Part shown: one piece after another, positions 47,918 through 59,446 of the stretch
How positions within the stretch are numbered: position 1 is the stretch's first letter
How the letters are laid out: the number at the start of each line of letters is the position of its first letter
Source of the DNA: Rebecca billardiae RCC1528
Lineage: Eukaryota; Haptophyta
Reading direction: 5' to 3'
Assembly: GCA_965240325.2 (NCBI GenBank)
Contig: OZ251230.1
Location: 1,364,001-1,428,000 of the forward strand
DNA length: 64,000 nt
Position numbers and translations under genes: made by a program
Notes under the pieces: generated by a model
Told to the model about the DNA's origin: nothing
Databases searched by the model: none
Seen by the model: the letters and a program-made list of their open reading frames with translations, nothing else

Positions 47918-48444
47918 TGCGCACGATTATACATACCGCCATTGCTACTACATTATTAGAGTAACTACTATAGTTATACGCGTTATGCGCATAATGACAC
48001 TGCCGGCCGCGGCATTGTTGCGCGCGGCCCCGGCCACTGCTAGGCTGCTTACAAGTTACAGTCTGCGTCGACGGCTGCTCTGCTAGCTTAAGACGTAGCT
48101 ATAGTTCGTCCGAGAGTTCTACTAGCAGCGGGTGCGCCCGTCGCACTGGCTGGCGAGTGGCGGGTCAGCGCGCTGCCAGCGGCGGTGCGGTCCGGCGGCC
48201 GGCGCGGACCGTCTGTCTGGCCTGCGCCTGTTGAGCCTGTCCGGGACCGGGCCGCCGTGAGAGGCGAGAGACTGAGAGAGTCGATCACCTCATCAGAGAA
48301 TCGGGCACTCATTGTGAAGTCATCAGACTCAGTCGTAGTATAGCCGCGTAACTTAGCTAGGCCGAAGTCAACTACCCGCTGCAGCGGCATGAACGATTTT
48401 CACAGGATGCGATCCGCAGAATTTAGAAGACCAAATGTTGTCGG
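47615..48444. repeat. Intergenic region with (GA)n microsatellite
   Basis: A GA/GAGAC-rich tract covers about 47800-47915, including a pure (GA)n run near 47870-47912. The rest has no recognisable gene. This is the space between convergent channel and NIP7 genes. Confidence 0.75.
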
Positions 48445-48987
48445 CTAGCACAATTCTGCCTCGCCGCGGAGGTATTCACCGATGTCTGCCTGGTGGAAGG
48501 CGACGATGCCAGTTGGCTCGAGCTTTCGGCATTGCGCAGTGGACTGCGCAGTCACGCCGAAGCCCAGCGGCACGTCGGCCATGTTGAACACCACCACGCC
48601 CTGATACTGCGGCGTGTCCTCCGTGATCCTGCCCAAGCCCGCCTTCAGCACGTGGTTGCCGTACAGGTACGACTGCTCGGAGGACGGCTTGAGCCACACC
48701 TTGTACTGCGCGTGTTTGGCGATGTGGTCGAGGCAGGTGACATGCAACCGGAACTTGCCGGTCTTCGTGAACTTGCCGAAGCACGTGCCCACGCACACGA
48801 GGTTGTCCCGCGGTACAGACATTGCCAACTTGAGCAGATCGACGCTCATGTAGTATACGCGGTCGTTGTGCAGCCGGAAGCACCAGTCGCCGTCCGGCCG
48901 TTCGAGCAGGAGGCGCACGTTCTCGCCGATAAACTTGGCGAGCTTCTCGAAGAACGCCTTCATCTCATCCTCCGTCAGCGGCCGCAT
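48445..48987 (-). CDS. NIP7: 60S ribosome biogenesis factor NIP7
   Basis: 180 residues from ATG 48987, exactly the usual NIP7 length; a longer frame starts only with GTG. The whole sequence follows the family: [70 protein letters not shown], and the PUA domain ending [16 protein letters not shown]7 binds pre-ribosomal RNA in the nucleolus and is needed for 27S pre-rRNA processing and 60S assembly. It is divergent from the purine permease gene, with 226 bp between start codons. Confidence 0.97.
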   Translation of the reverse strand: MRPLTEDEMKAFFEKLAKFIGENVRLLLERPDGDWCFRLHNDRVYYMSVDLLKLAMSVPRDNLVCVGTCFGKFTKTGKFRLHVTCLDHIAKHAQYKVWLKPSSEQSYLYGNHVLKAGLGRITEDTPQYQGVVVFNMADVPLGFGVTAQSTAQCRKLEPTGIVAFHQADIGEYLRGEAELC

Positions 48988-49213
48988 CGCAGCCACGGGC
49001 CAGCCAAGCTGCACGATGCCGCGCGCAGCGGACCGTGTCTGTGGACGTCGTCGTCACCGGACATAAAGAAAAGGCCCGGATTCCCACCGGCACCGCCGGA
49101 CGTGAAACGGCCGAGCCGCTCCACCCCAAACACGCGCGGGGTGCGCGACCCAGCCAGGACGCCCCGTCCCACCCAGCCCTTGAAGGCGCGACTGCGCGTC
49201 CTCGCCCCAGAGC

Positions 49214-50773
49214 ATGCAGGCTGTGGGCGATGCCCTCGACCGATACTTCCATGTGTCTGAGCGCGGCTCGACGCTGATGACCGAGCTCCGCGCGGGCACG
49301 GTCACGTTCATGACGATGGCGTACATCTTGCTTGTCAACCCGACAATCCTGGGCGGCGCGGGCATGCCTTTCCGCCCCGTCGCATCGGCGACAGCACTCA
49401 CCGCGATCGTGGGCTCTGCGTTTGTCGGTATCTTCGCAAACTTGCCGTTCGGTCTGATGCCCGGCATGGGCCTCAACGCGTACTTTGCGTATGGAGTGTG
49501 CGTCGCGCGTAACATGTCGTACGGCCTGGCTCTCACGACGGTGCTGGTTGAAGGCGTGGTGTTCGCGCTGCTCACCGTGTGCGGTGCGTCCAACTTCATT
49601 CAGGGCGTGATGCCGCACAATCTCAAGCATGCCATCACCGTGGGCATCGGCCTCTTCCAGGCCTTCATCGGCTTTCGCATGACGGGATTGGTCGTGCCCA
49701 ACACCGAGACACTGGTGACGCTCGGCAACGTGACGAGCGTCGAGGTGCTGCTCGGCGTCTCGACGACGCTGCTCGTCGCCGTCCTCACGGTGAAGCAGGT
49801 GCAAGGCGCCATGCTCATCGGCATGCTCTCGTCCGCATGCGTCTCGTGGATCAGCGGACTGCATCCGCTCCCCACGAGTGTGGTTGAGCTTCCCACGCTT
49901 GACGGCACGTTCAATCGAATCGTCCTTGGCGAGTATGTGCAGCGCTGGCAGGAGACGGTGCCGCTCACGCTCGCGTTCCTCTTTGTCGCGGTCTTCGACA
50001 CGGCGGGCGTGCAGTTCGGCGCGGGGCTGCAGGCCGGGCTGATCAACCCAAAGACGCACCAGCTGCCCGGCTCGCAGGCCTCGTTCCTGGGCTCGGCGTT
50101 CGCCACCATCCTCGGAGCCTTCACGGGCAGCTCCCCGATCATCATCGCCAACGAGACGTGCGCGGGCGTGGCGGACGGCGGGCGCACGGGACTCACGGCC
50201 CTAGTCATCTCAGGCTACTTCTTCGTCGCCGCGTTCTTCATACCGGTCTTCTCTGCCGTGCCACCCACCGCGACGGCACCCGCGCTCATCATCGTCGGTG
50301 CGTGCCGTCTCGTGCCTCGCGCTCGACCCGCGGTCCGCCTTGCCCGTGCTCACCGCGCCGCCCGCGCCACCTCCCCCGTCCCCGCAGGCGCGCTCATGAT
50401 GAGCGCCTCCGGTGCGATGAACTGGCGTGACTTCAATGAGTCCTTCCCTGCGTACCTCACGATCTCGATGATGCCTCTCACATATTCGATCGCAAATGGA
50501 GTCGTGGCAGGCCTGCTGTCGCACGTGGTCCTCGGCTTTCTCACCAGCCCATGGTGGCACCCGCTCGCCGTGCGCGCGGGCTGGCTCCACCCGAGCAAGC
50601 TGCCGCCCGCAACCACGCCAGGGAGCGCGCACGAAAGCGTCGCAGCCTCGCCACACGCCGTGTGCCGCCCCGCGCTCCAGCCGCACTCCTCGGCATCCGA
50701 GGAGCACCTGCCCACGACGCTCCGTCCGAGCCCAGGCGCAACGATGAGTCAGCCGCTGCTGCCATCGCGCTAG
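49214..50773 (+). CDS. AzgA-like adenine/guanine/hypoxanthine permease, two exons
   Basis: Exons 49214-50297 and 50388-50773 give 489 residues. The sequence matches the AzgA branch of nucleobase-ascorbate transporters throughout: ELRAGTVTFMTMAYILLVNP, LPFGLMPGMGLNAYFAY, GIGLFQAFIGFRMTGL, AVFDTAGVQFG, and GAFTGSSPIIIANETCAGVADGGRTG. The 90-bp intron is in frame, so the unspliced frame is open, but splicing gives PALIIVGALMMSAS, the conserved membrane helix. Twelve to fourteen membrane spans are expected. It would import purine bases with protons at the plasma membrane. The C-terminal 70 residues are poorly conserved and probably cytosolic. Confidence 0.95.
   Translation: MQAVGDALDRYFHVSERGSTLMTELRAGTVTFMTMAYILLVNPTILGGAGMPFRPVASATALTAIVGSAFVGIFANLPFGLMPGMGLNAYFAYGVCVARNMSYGLALTTVLVEGVVFALLTVCGASNFIQGVMPHNLKHAITVGIGLFQAFIGFRMTGLVVPNTETLVTLGNVTSVEVLLGVSTTLLVAVLTVKQVQGAMLIGMLSSACVSWISGLHPLPTSVVELPTLDGTFNRIVLGEYVQRWQETVPLTLAFLFVAVFDTAGVQFGAGLQAGLINPKTHQLPGSQASFLGSAFATILGAFTGSSPIIIANETCAGVADGGRTGLTALVISGYFFVAAFFIPVFSAVPPTATAPALIIVGACRLVPRARPAVRLARAHRAARATSPVPAGALMMSASGAMNWRDFNESFPAYLTISMMPLTYSIANGVVAGLLSHVVLGFLTSPWWHPLAVRAGWLHPSKLPPATTPGSAHESVAASPHAVCRPALQPHSSASEEHLPTTLRPSPGATMSQPLLPSR
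50298..50387 (+). other. Intron in the AzgA-like permease gene
   Basis: GTGCGTGCCG to CCGCAG, 90 bp, phase 1. Retaining it would add 30 polar, Arg-rich residues inside a membrane helix. Confidence 0.9.
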
Positions 50774-52602
50774 CGACGGGACTGTGTGGCCGCCGCCAAG
50801 TTCCCACAGCAGGAGTTCGATCGGCGGTCGTCCACGCCACTCGCCGCATCACGGCGCGCGCGGGCCGGGTGACAAATGAGTCGTCGGAATAATCGTCAGC
50901 CCTGGACCCGGTAGTAAGTAGTAACGGATGCGTCACCCGCAGCGTCGGCGGTACGTCGCCCACGATTACTGCATATTCGTAATTCGACTGATGATGAGAC
51001 TCAGACTGAGACGAGGCTCGGCAGTGGCGGCAGTCATGCAGTCATCAGTCATGCACGGTCTGAGGTATAGTAATTACAGACACCAGGACCAACAGTAGTG
51101 ATTACGACTATACGCCAAGCCCTTTGCATCGGACGTCTGACTAGTGACGACTAGCTAGCTCCTGAATCTTACCGCTGTACACGTTATTACGACGGTAGTG
51201 CGACTCTGTCACTCTGTCAAGCTGTCGGATGTCGGGATGACTTGACTCGTGAGCGTCGGGCCGGTTACTGGCTGAGGCTAAGCTGCCCGGGACGCCGCAC
51301 TACTACTACAGCCTTCAAACTCAACAGTGTGCCTCGTCCGAGTCCGAACTGAAATTACGACGTAGCTAGTCTTACGCGATGTTCACTGACCAGCAGTGAC
51401 CACGCCAGCAGTGCCATTGACTACCGTAGTAACTAACTACAGTCTACATCACTTTCACATATTACGTGGCCCGGTGGTCGGTGGCCGTCGCTGACCGTCT
51501 GACGACTCCGGGCTTGGCACTGCACGACGAACTACGAAGCTGCCTATAGTCCCGCTCACCGTTCGCCACAGCAATACTCGTCACTGACACTAGTCACTCA
51601 CACGCTGCTATATAGGCACTCTGTAGTAGCTTAGTAGTAACTAGCTGCTTATTAGTGGCAACTCAAGTGAGGCACGTACGGCTACCGGATCGCTAGAGCA
51701 GGATCACTAGTCAGGCTGGCCCACCTCATCATTACAACGGTGTCGTGGGTCGTAGGACTAGGAGTCACGTGCCGGCGGTAGTCGTGCCGTCGTGCGGCGT
51801 GCTGCGGCCACGCCGCGGGCCTCGGGCTCGTGTAAGTGTAGTTGCTGTGCAGCCGTAAAAAGTGCCGTGACAGCCGGCACAGCGCGGCCCGTTGAGCCTC
51901 GGCTGCCGAGTGCCGCGTAAAGCTAGTGACACAGACACAGAGAGATCTGCTGAAGACGTAGTCGATCTCAAGAGAGACAGCAGACTTGTTACTGACACTG
52001 AGAGAGAGAGACGAGTCTCGCTATACTCTATAGCAGCCAGCAAGTCACAGGATCACTCAGAATCACCGCCGGGCTGGCCCACTTCATAATTATGCAACGG
52101 TGTAGGCTGTAGCCTGTAGGTCGTAGTCTCTCTGACTAGGAGTCACGCGCGTGCCGGCGGTAGTCGTGCCGCCGTCGTGCGGCGTGCTGCGGCCACGCCG
52201 CGGGCATCGGGCTCGTGTAAGTGTTCCTGTGCAGCCGTAAAGATTAAGAGTGCCGTGACAGTCACTGACAGCCACAGCGCGGCCCGTTGAGCCTCGGCCG
52301 CCGAGTGCCGCGTAGTGACACAGACACAGAGAGATCTGCTGAAGACCTCGATCTCAAGAGAGAGAGAGAGTCTCAGTGAGAGTCGGGCCGCCGCGAGGCG
52401 TAAGCAGGGTCACTCGGGAGTGCGGCGTGTCGAATTCCGTGACCGGCGCCGATTCAACGGGCAGAGCGCGCGCACGGCACCGGCGCATCGCCATGGGCGG
52501 ACTGCCCGTCCTCGCCCCCCCCCCCCCCCCCCGCCCCCCCCCCGCCCCCCCCTCCACGCGCGGCCACGCCCCCTGAGCCCACTTTCGCCCATTGCGGACC
52601 AC
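50774..52602. repeat. Gene-free region with a tandem duplication and a C tract
   Basis: 51713-51990 and 52070-52360 are diverged tandem copies. Shared words include GGCTGGCCCAC, GTGCCGGCGGTAGTCGTGCC, GTGCGGCGTGCTGCGGCCA and GACACAGACACAGAGAGATC. A near-pure C tract lies at about 52518-52553, downstream of the EF-hand gene. No gene is supported. Confidence 0.75.
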
Positions 52603-53412
52603 TCAAACGAAGAAGAGGCCGAGCACCGCGCCCATGGTGAGCGTGCCCGCAGCCAGTCTGAGCACGTCCCAGCGGCGCTGCCGCAGGATGATCTCCTCGA
52701 TCACACGGTCGGTGGAGGAGTGCATGTGCTCGAAGCAGTGGCCCGCGTGCTCGTCGTACGAGTCGATGAGCACCATCTGCCCGCCGTGCGGCAGCGAGCA
52801 CCACGTGCTCTTCGTGAGGGGGCGCTTGCTCGTGCCGCCCTGCCCTCCGGTAAGCAGCACGACAGCCAGCTTGTCTGAGAACTCTTCGCAGAAGTTGCGG
52901 AGGTTGGTGGCGGCCTCCTCGTCGAGGTGCAGCGCTTTGCGTCCGTCCAGGTAGAGCGCATTGAACGACGAGAGGTACTCGCGCAGCTCCGCTTCGCTGA
53001 TCACGCCGTCCGCGTCGGCATCGAGCGCTGCAAACGCCATCGCCGCCCGAGCGTCGCCGCCCTCCAGAAGCGCCAGCACGCCCTCGTCGAAGGCCTCAGG
53101 GCTGACCGTGTCGGCGCCCTTGGCCATAACGCTGAACCAACGGTCCGTCACGTACACCGCCCGCCGGCACGCCGCCTCCGCCATGCCTTGCCGCGCCTCA
53201 TCCAGCTCTGCGCCGGAGCCGGCGCGCGCCGCGCTCAGCACCTTGACGCACACGACGCCAAAGGCCTCGCCAAAGGCGGCGCGGTCCATCGGCTCGGTGG
53301 GCCGAGGGTAGTTGCTCAAGGCCGCCGGGAGCGCCGTCGGCGTGCTCAGGCATCGCCCCCACAACGTGCCAACCCGTCCTGCCGAACCTCGGAGAAGACG
53401 CGCGCACAGCAT
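52603..53412 (-). CDS. EF-hand protein with possible mitochondrial presequence and C-terminal membrane anchor
   Basis: 269 residues from the ATG at 53412. The N-terminus MLCARLLRGSAGRVGTLWGR is basic, amphipathic and free of acids, as in mitochondrial (or plastid) targeting sequences. One canonical EF-hand loop is clear at about 127-138 (DADADGVISEAE within FAALDADADGVISEAELREYL). A weaker partner may lie before it (GADTVSPEAFDEGVLALLEGG). The middle part (FCEEFSDKLAVVLLTGGQGG, HGGQMVLIDSYDEHAGHCFEHM) belongs to no family I recognise. The protein ends in a hydrophobic segment (LRLAAGTLTMGAVLGLFFV) that could be a tail anchor. A Ca2+-responsive organelle membrane protein is the simplest reading. 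The start is divergent from the 1840-residue gene, 135 bp away. Confidence 0.78.
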   Translation of the reverse strand: MLCARLLRGSAGRVGTLWGRCLSTPTALPAALSNYPRPTEPMDRAAFGEAFGVVCVKVLSAARAGSGAELDEARQGMAEAACRRAVYVTDRWFSVMAKGADTVSPEAFDEGVLALLEGGDARAAMAFAALDADADGVISEAELREYLSSFNALYLDGRKALHLDEEAATNLRNFCEEFSDKLAVVLLTGGQGGTSKRPLTKSTWCSLPHGGQMVLIDSYDEHAGHCFEHMHSSTDRVIEEIILRQRRWDVLRLAAGTLTMGAVLGLFFV

Positions 53413-53547
53413 GGCTGCAACACCTTGATGGTCGTGGACCGATGCAAGTTGCACCGGTCGCTCGGGGAAGTCCGGTGGCGCGCTACTTCAATTTGAGATT
53501 GCACCCGCCGTTCCCAGGTGCACCCCCCGGGCTGTCAGGGTGCCACC

Positions 53548-56500
53548 ATGCGCGCGACGCAGTCGGCGGCCGTGCTGCCTGCGCACCGCTCGTTGCAGCT
53601 GGGCGTCCCGGCACGCCCGGCGGCGGACGAGCAGTACCGACAGCGCCGCTCCACGGAGGCGCTACTGCTCAGCATGGCGCGCGGCGACGCGGCGCGGTCG
53701 GCCGCCATGTCGGCGGCGAGTCAAGACGCTCGCAGCTTCCTGCGCGACATCTCGGCCAAGCGACGGCTGCGCGATCTCGAGGCGGAGGAAGCGCGGGCTC
53801 GCGAGCGAAACGCGCGTCTCCTTCACGATCTCGCCGCGCACAAGGCCTCCGAGTCCACCCTCGCCGCCCCAGTGCTCTCGGCCGGCACACCGGCGGACGA
53901 GCTCTCGCGCGCGCGAGTGCAGTTCCGCGCGCGCACGTCGGCTCTCAAGGGCGAGTGGCGCGACGAGGTGGAGCGCGTGCTGGAGTCTGATCGGGATGAT
54001 GCGCTGGCCGATGTGCAGCGCATCGCGCACGAGCGTGAGGCGCTCGAGCGCGAGGCCGAGCGCGAGGCACGCCTGCAGGCGCGAGCCGCTGAAGCGTCCG
54101 AGGCGCGCTCTCGCGCGCGCATCCTCGCCCGGCGGCCGCTGCCGCGGCCCGCATCGGCGGTATTCTTGTCGCAGGTGGCGAACAACCGCGTGCGTGATCG
54201 CTCGGACGACCCGCCCTTCTCGGCCACCCCGCCCTCGAGCGCGATCGCGCCGCCGCCAGTCGCGCCAGATGGCGATGGCGCGCTCGACGACGGACCGGCC
54301 GCGGGCGGCGAACCGCGGGCGGCGGCGCTCCACCGGCTCCACCGGGCGGCGGACTCCGCGCCCGTGCTGCGTGGCGCTAGGCCGACGCCGGCTGAGGGCT
54401 CTTCCGCCGGAGAGGACGGCGCCGGCAAGCGCGCGGCGCCGGCGCGAGGCGCGGCCGGCGGTCGGCCGGCCGCCGCCTCCATCTCCGCCTCTGCTGGCGC
54501 CATCTCGTGCGCCCTCGACCCGTCGACGTCGTACTGCGCGGTGTTCGCCGGGCCGACAGCGGCCGCCCTGCAGGGCGTGCCCACGTCCGAGTCCGGCCTG
54601 GCCCACGAGCACCGCGAGTCCGGAGCTTCGCTCAGCGCGTACACTGAGTACGGGTACGGTGGCAGACACGGCCGGCGGCAGAGTGGCTACGACGGCGGTT
54701 ACGCCGACCGTTACGCCGAGCGGTACAGCGCGCTCGCCGAGGGCCCGTGGTCGGTGGAGGAGTACAGAGAGCTCATTCGGGAGCCGGAGGCCGTGCCCGC
54801 GGGGCGCGCGCCCACGCCGCCCGCGCCGTGGGGCCTGCCCCCGCCGCCGCCGGGCATGGCGATTGCCTATGTCCCGATCGGCAGCGTGGGCGTGGGCGCG
54901 GGCGCGGGCGTGGGCGTGGGGCCGCTGCCGCCGCCGGCCGCCGCGGCGCCACCGGGGAGCGAGCCGCCGCCCGCGGGGCCGCCGATTGGGGCGGCCATGC
55001 CGCAGCCGCCGTACGGCTGGAGCTACCCGCCGCCGCCGCTCCCCTCCTACGGCGGTTACGGCGGCTACCACCCAGCCATGTTCGGGGCCGTGCCTCCGCC
55101 GTACTACCACTTGCCTCCGTTTGCTCAGCAGCCGCCGCCGCCGCACCAGCAGCCGCAGCCGCCGTACGCGCAGCCGTACCCGCCGCAGCCGTACCCGCAG
55201 CCGTACGCGTCGCAGCCGTACCCGCAGCCGTACCCGCAGCCGTACCCGCAGCCGTACCCGCAGCCGTACCCGCAGCCGTACCCGCAGCCGTACCCCCCGC
55301 AGCCAGATGCGGCGGCTGCCGCGGCGGCGGCGCCGCCGCAGCCAGCGCACGGCGCGGGTGCGGCGCACGCGCACGCGAGCGCGGCAGCGGGCGCGCAGGG
55401 CTCGCCTGCGCGGCCGCCCACACTCCCACCCACACAGCCGCCAACGCCCGCCCTCGCGCCGCACGCGCACCAGCTCGACGCCTCCCGCCACGCGCCATCC
55501 GTGCCAGAGGCGGCCGCGGCGCGAGAGGCGCACGCGCACACACCGCCTGGGGCGCGCCCGGCGGTGGAGGCGGTGTCGCCGGAGATGGCGCAGCCGTGGA
55601 TGCAGCCGAAGCAGCCCGAGCAGGCGGTGCCGCTGCACGCCGCTCCGAGCGCGCGCCCGCAGCTCGAGCCGCCCGCGCCCCACGCGACGGGATACGCATA
55701 CAGCCAACCGCCGCCACCAGTCTCCGACAGGGCCACGGCGCCCCCCGCCGGCCGCGCGGACGGCGGGCGCCGCCGCGCGGACGGCGGGCGCCCGGAGGCG
55801 GCGCGCTCGCCCACGCAGCCGCTGGCGCCGCCGGGCGCGCACACGCACGCGGGCGTGGGCTCGCCGCACGCTTCTGGCGAGCTCGGCGCCGCGGCCTCGC
55901 CGCTGCGCGAGCAGGCCGCGCTGGATCGCGCACACAGCGCGGGCGCGCCACGGGGCGGCGCGGGGGAAGCACAGGTGCGCGCGGAGGCGGAGGGCGAGCG
56001 CCCGCCGCCGAGCGCGGCTGCGGGCGCACCGCCCGCGGCGCCGACGGCTCCGTCGAGCGCCGAGGGCGGCGGCTCGACGCCGCCGGGCGCCGAGCGCAAG
56101 CCAGCCGCGGGCTCGGCGCCCTCGTTCAGCTCGCGCATCGCGGCTGTGAAGGCGCCGCGCCGCGCGGGCGGCACACTTGGCACCGGACTCTCTGGCACCG
56201 GACTCTCGGGCGCAATTCCATTCGGCGAGTCGGAGGGCGCGGCGGAGGCGGGGCTCGCGCAGCCCAGCACGCCGCAGCGCTCGCCCTCCGACCGCGGCGG
56301 CAGCGTCCTCGGCGGCGGCGCCGCCGCCTCCGCCGCCCCGTCGCTCTCGCACTCGGCGACACCGCCGGCGCCAGCCGGCGGCGCCGCCACAGGGGCGGGC
56401 GCACACGCCGATGAATATGAGGACGACTTCGATGAAGAATCGATTTCGATCGCCGAGGGCTCGGCGGATGCGGCGGTGGTGGCGGCCGCGCTGGGCAGCG

Positions 56501-57508
56501 TCGGCGCGAAGCCGACCACGGCCAACGCGGGCGGGACGTCCGCCGCCGTGTCGCGCGTCGTCAGCTCCGGGCCGCCGAGCGGACGGCGCGCCAGCTGCGT
56601 GCCCGCTCAGCCGCCAGAGGAGCTAGCGCCGACCGCTGTGTCGGCCGCCGGTTCGGCGGCGGGATCGGCGGCGGGATCGGGTGTGGGATCGGCCGCGGAG
56701 CCGCCGCGGCCGAGCAGTGCGGGGGCGGGCTCGGTGGCCGGTGTTGCGCAGCAGCCCGCGCCCACCTTCGCCGCGCGCCCCGCGCCCACCGGCCGCCGCG
56801 CCGCGACCCGCCTTCTGCCGGGGCCGGCAGATGCGGAGGAGGGCGGCGGCGAGGGCTTGGATGGCGGCGGTGCGGCGGGAGCCGCGCCGCTGAGCACGGC
56901 CCGAGCGGCGCCGACGGGGTCCACAGCGCCCTCGGCGGTCCGTGCCGCGTCTGCCGCCCTGGACGACTCGATCTCATCGCTGGAGGAGAGCTCGACGGCT
57001 GAGGCAACCGCCGCGGCGGAGCGTGAGCGCACGGCGGCGGCCGAGCGCGCGGCCGCTGCTGAGCGCGAGCGGGCGGCCGCGGCCGAGCGCGCCGCCGCGG
57101 CCGAGCGCGCCGTGGCTGTGGAGCGCGCCGCCGCCGCCGAGCGCGCCGCCGCCGCCGAGCGCGCCGCCGCCGAGGAGCGCGCCGCCGCCGAGGCGCTCGC
57201 CGCCGAAGCCGAGCAGGCTGCCGAGGACGAGCGTGTCGCCCGTGAGCACGCGGCGGCCGCGCGGCGTCGGGAGGCGGAGGAGGAGAGACGACGCGCGGAG
57301 GCGGCGCGCGCCGAGCGCGCGCGCGCGGAGCAGGAGGCGCAGGAGGCGAGGCAGGCGCAGCAGCGGCAGCCTGCGCGGGCGTCGGCCGCGACGCGCAACT
57401 ACGCCCTCGACGAGTCGTACGACGACGACGACTTCGCCGACGGCGCGGGCGGCGGTGGGTACGGCGCGGGCGGCAGCAGCAACCCGGCAGCCGCTGCGGC
57501 GGCGGCGC

Positions 57509-57566
<58 letters not shown>

Positions 57567-59070
57567 GCAGCAGCAGCAAGAGGAAGAGGAGGAGGAGGAG
57601 GAGGAGCCGGTGGACCCGGCTTTGCTCGTCGGGCTGTGCAAGGCGCTCGTCGAGACGCACCTCACCGACCTCGACGAGCGGCGCGGCGCCGCGGCCGCGG
57701 CCGTGCACCGCTCCGGCGCTGCGTGTGAGGACGAGGAGTGGGAGGACTTGGTGCAGCGCGTGGCGGCCAAGGCGGGGGCGGGGCGGATCGAGGCGGGCGC
57801 GTGCACGCGCGCGCTGCGCACCGCGCTCGAGATGTACCCGACGCCGATCGTCCCGGCCGACTTCGTGCAGAGCCTCGTGCAGCGCGCCGCGGGCGGCGAG
57901 TCGCCGCCGACAATGAGCACGCTCAAGCGATTTACTGACGCGCAGGCGTATAAGTTGTACCAGCTGCTTGTGGTGCACGCGGCCGAGCTGGCGGCGAGCG
58001 GGGCGCTGAGCTCGGTGGAGGCGGTGGAGGTGCTGCTGCCGCTCGTCGTGCCGGCGGGCACGGAGCAGGGCGGGCGGCGCGAGGTGGTGCGCTTCATGCT
58101 CGCCGCCATCGCGCCCGAGACGTTGAGCGCGCCGCCGCCGCCGCCGCCGGCCGGCGGCGCGGGCCGCGCGGGCGCGCGCGATCGGCCAGCGTCCGCGGCA
58201 GCCGGGACCGCTGCTGCGGGCGGCGGCGCGCCGAGTGCCGGCGGCGGCGTGTCCGGCCGCCCGGCCTCCGCCGCCGGCGCGCAGCCGTCCCGCGCGGGGA
58301 GCAGCTCGGGGCTCCCCAGCGCGGGCGCCGCCTCGCCCTCGCCGACCTCTGAGACTTCAGCGGCCAGCGGCGGGCGGCGCCGCTGGCCGTGGCAGCGCGG
58401 CGCCAAGAGCCCGAAGGGCGGCAAGGGCGGCAGCGCGGCCGCGGCGCAGGGCGCGGGCGGCGCGGCGCAGCAGCCGGCGGCGGCGGCCCAGCGGCAGCAG
58501 CAGCAGCCGCCGCCCCCTCCGCCGCCGCCCGCCGCCGCGCCGCCGCCCAGCTCATACTCCTCGCCCGCACCCGCCTCGCACGCGGGGCGCGTGCCGGCGC
58601 CGGGCTCGGCTGCGTCGGCCAAATCGAACGACTCCTTCGACGCCGTGGACAACTTCTGGTCCGCGCGCACGGGCGGCGAGGCGGGGGGGCGGACGACGAC
58701 GGGCGCGGCGGCGCGGCCGGCGGAGCCGCGCGCGGCGCCCGCGCAGCCGCCAGCCGCCGGCTCGAGCGGAGCGGCGGGTCGCGGCTCGACGGCGCGGCCG
58801 CCCGCTCTCTCGTCCAGTGCGCTCGGCGGCCCAGGCTATCAGCTCGGCGGCGGCGCGCGCGGGGCGCAGAGTCTGCAGCTGGCGGAGGCGGACGAGTTCG
58901 ACGAGATTGAGGACGAGTTTGATGTCCTCTCGCCCACCCCGCGCGCCGCGCCGAGCGGGCTGTCCGCCACCGCGCCGCAGCCCGCGGGCGCAAGGCCTCC
59001 GAGCAAGCCGCCGAGCGGGCCTGCCGGCAGGACCCTCGCCGGCTTCGGCTCGGCTGACCTCTTCCTGTAG
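53548..59070 (+). CDS. Very long low-complexity protein with coiled coils and acidic DDF motifs
   Basis: Intronless, 1840 residues from ATG 53548, which sits in a strong context (GCCACCATG); the longer frame begins with GTG. Residues about 55-205 are charged and coiled-coil-like (SFLRDISAKRRLRDLEAEEA; EREALEREAEREARLQ). A Pro/Tyr-rich region follows, with tandem QPYP (12-bp unit, about 55190-55300). About 1150-1285 is an AAAERERAAA-type single-helix or coiled region, then 17 or so Gln from a CAG run (57513-57564) and a Glu run. About 1365-1535 looks folded (DPALLVGLCKALVETHLTDLDE; FTDAQAYKLYQLLVVHAAEL). Three acidic motifs recur: YEDDFDEESIS, LDESYDDDDFAD and FDEIEDEFDVL. Such acidic aromatic motifs occur in centrosomal and ciliary scaffolds, but I do not recognise an orthologue. 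Confidence 0.75.
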
Positions 59071-59446
59071 GCGGCGCTGATATCTATCGATCGAGCGCTC
59101 ATGATGTCGAGCTGCTGCTGGCCGGCTGGCGCTGGCGGCTGGATGCAGCGCCTGCCTGCCACTTGGCCGACTTGGGGCCCTGCCGGCCGGGTGGTGCGGA
59201 TTTGAGATTGGTCCGAGAGACCGGGCACGCCCACCTTCGGAATAACGGAATTCGCTCGGGAATTCGAGAGCTCGTCGAGTCGTTGTGCCGATCTCCAGAT
59301 CGAAAGACTGTTCATGACTGAAGACGGTCGAAGCGGCACGCCCAAACCCTGAGATGGCCGTAAATCCGTATTCATCAGTACGAACTCGTGCTGACTTGTG
59401 CGGGTAGCGTGCCTCACGCTGATCGGTGTGCCGTCTGCGAAGCTTC
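59071..59446. other. Short intergenic region
   Basis: No gene is seen. It contains the 3' side of the long protein gene and the promoter of the RING-CH gene in tandem orientation. Confidence 0.5.
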
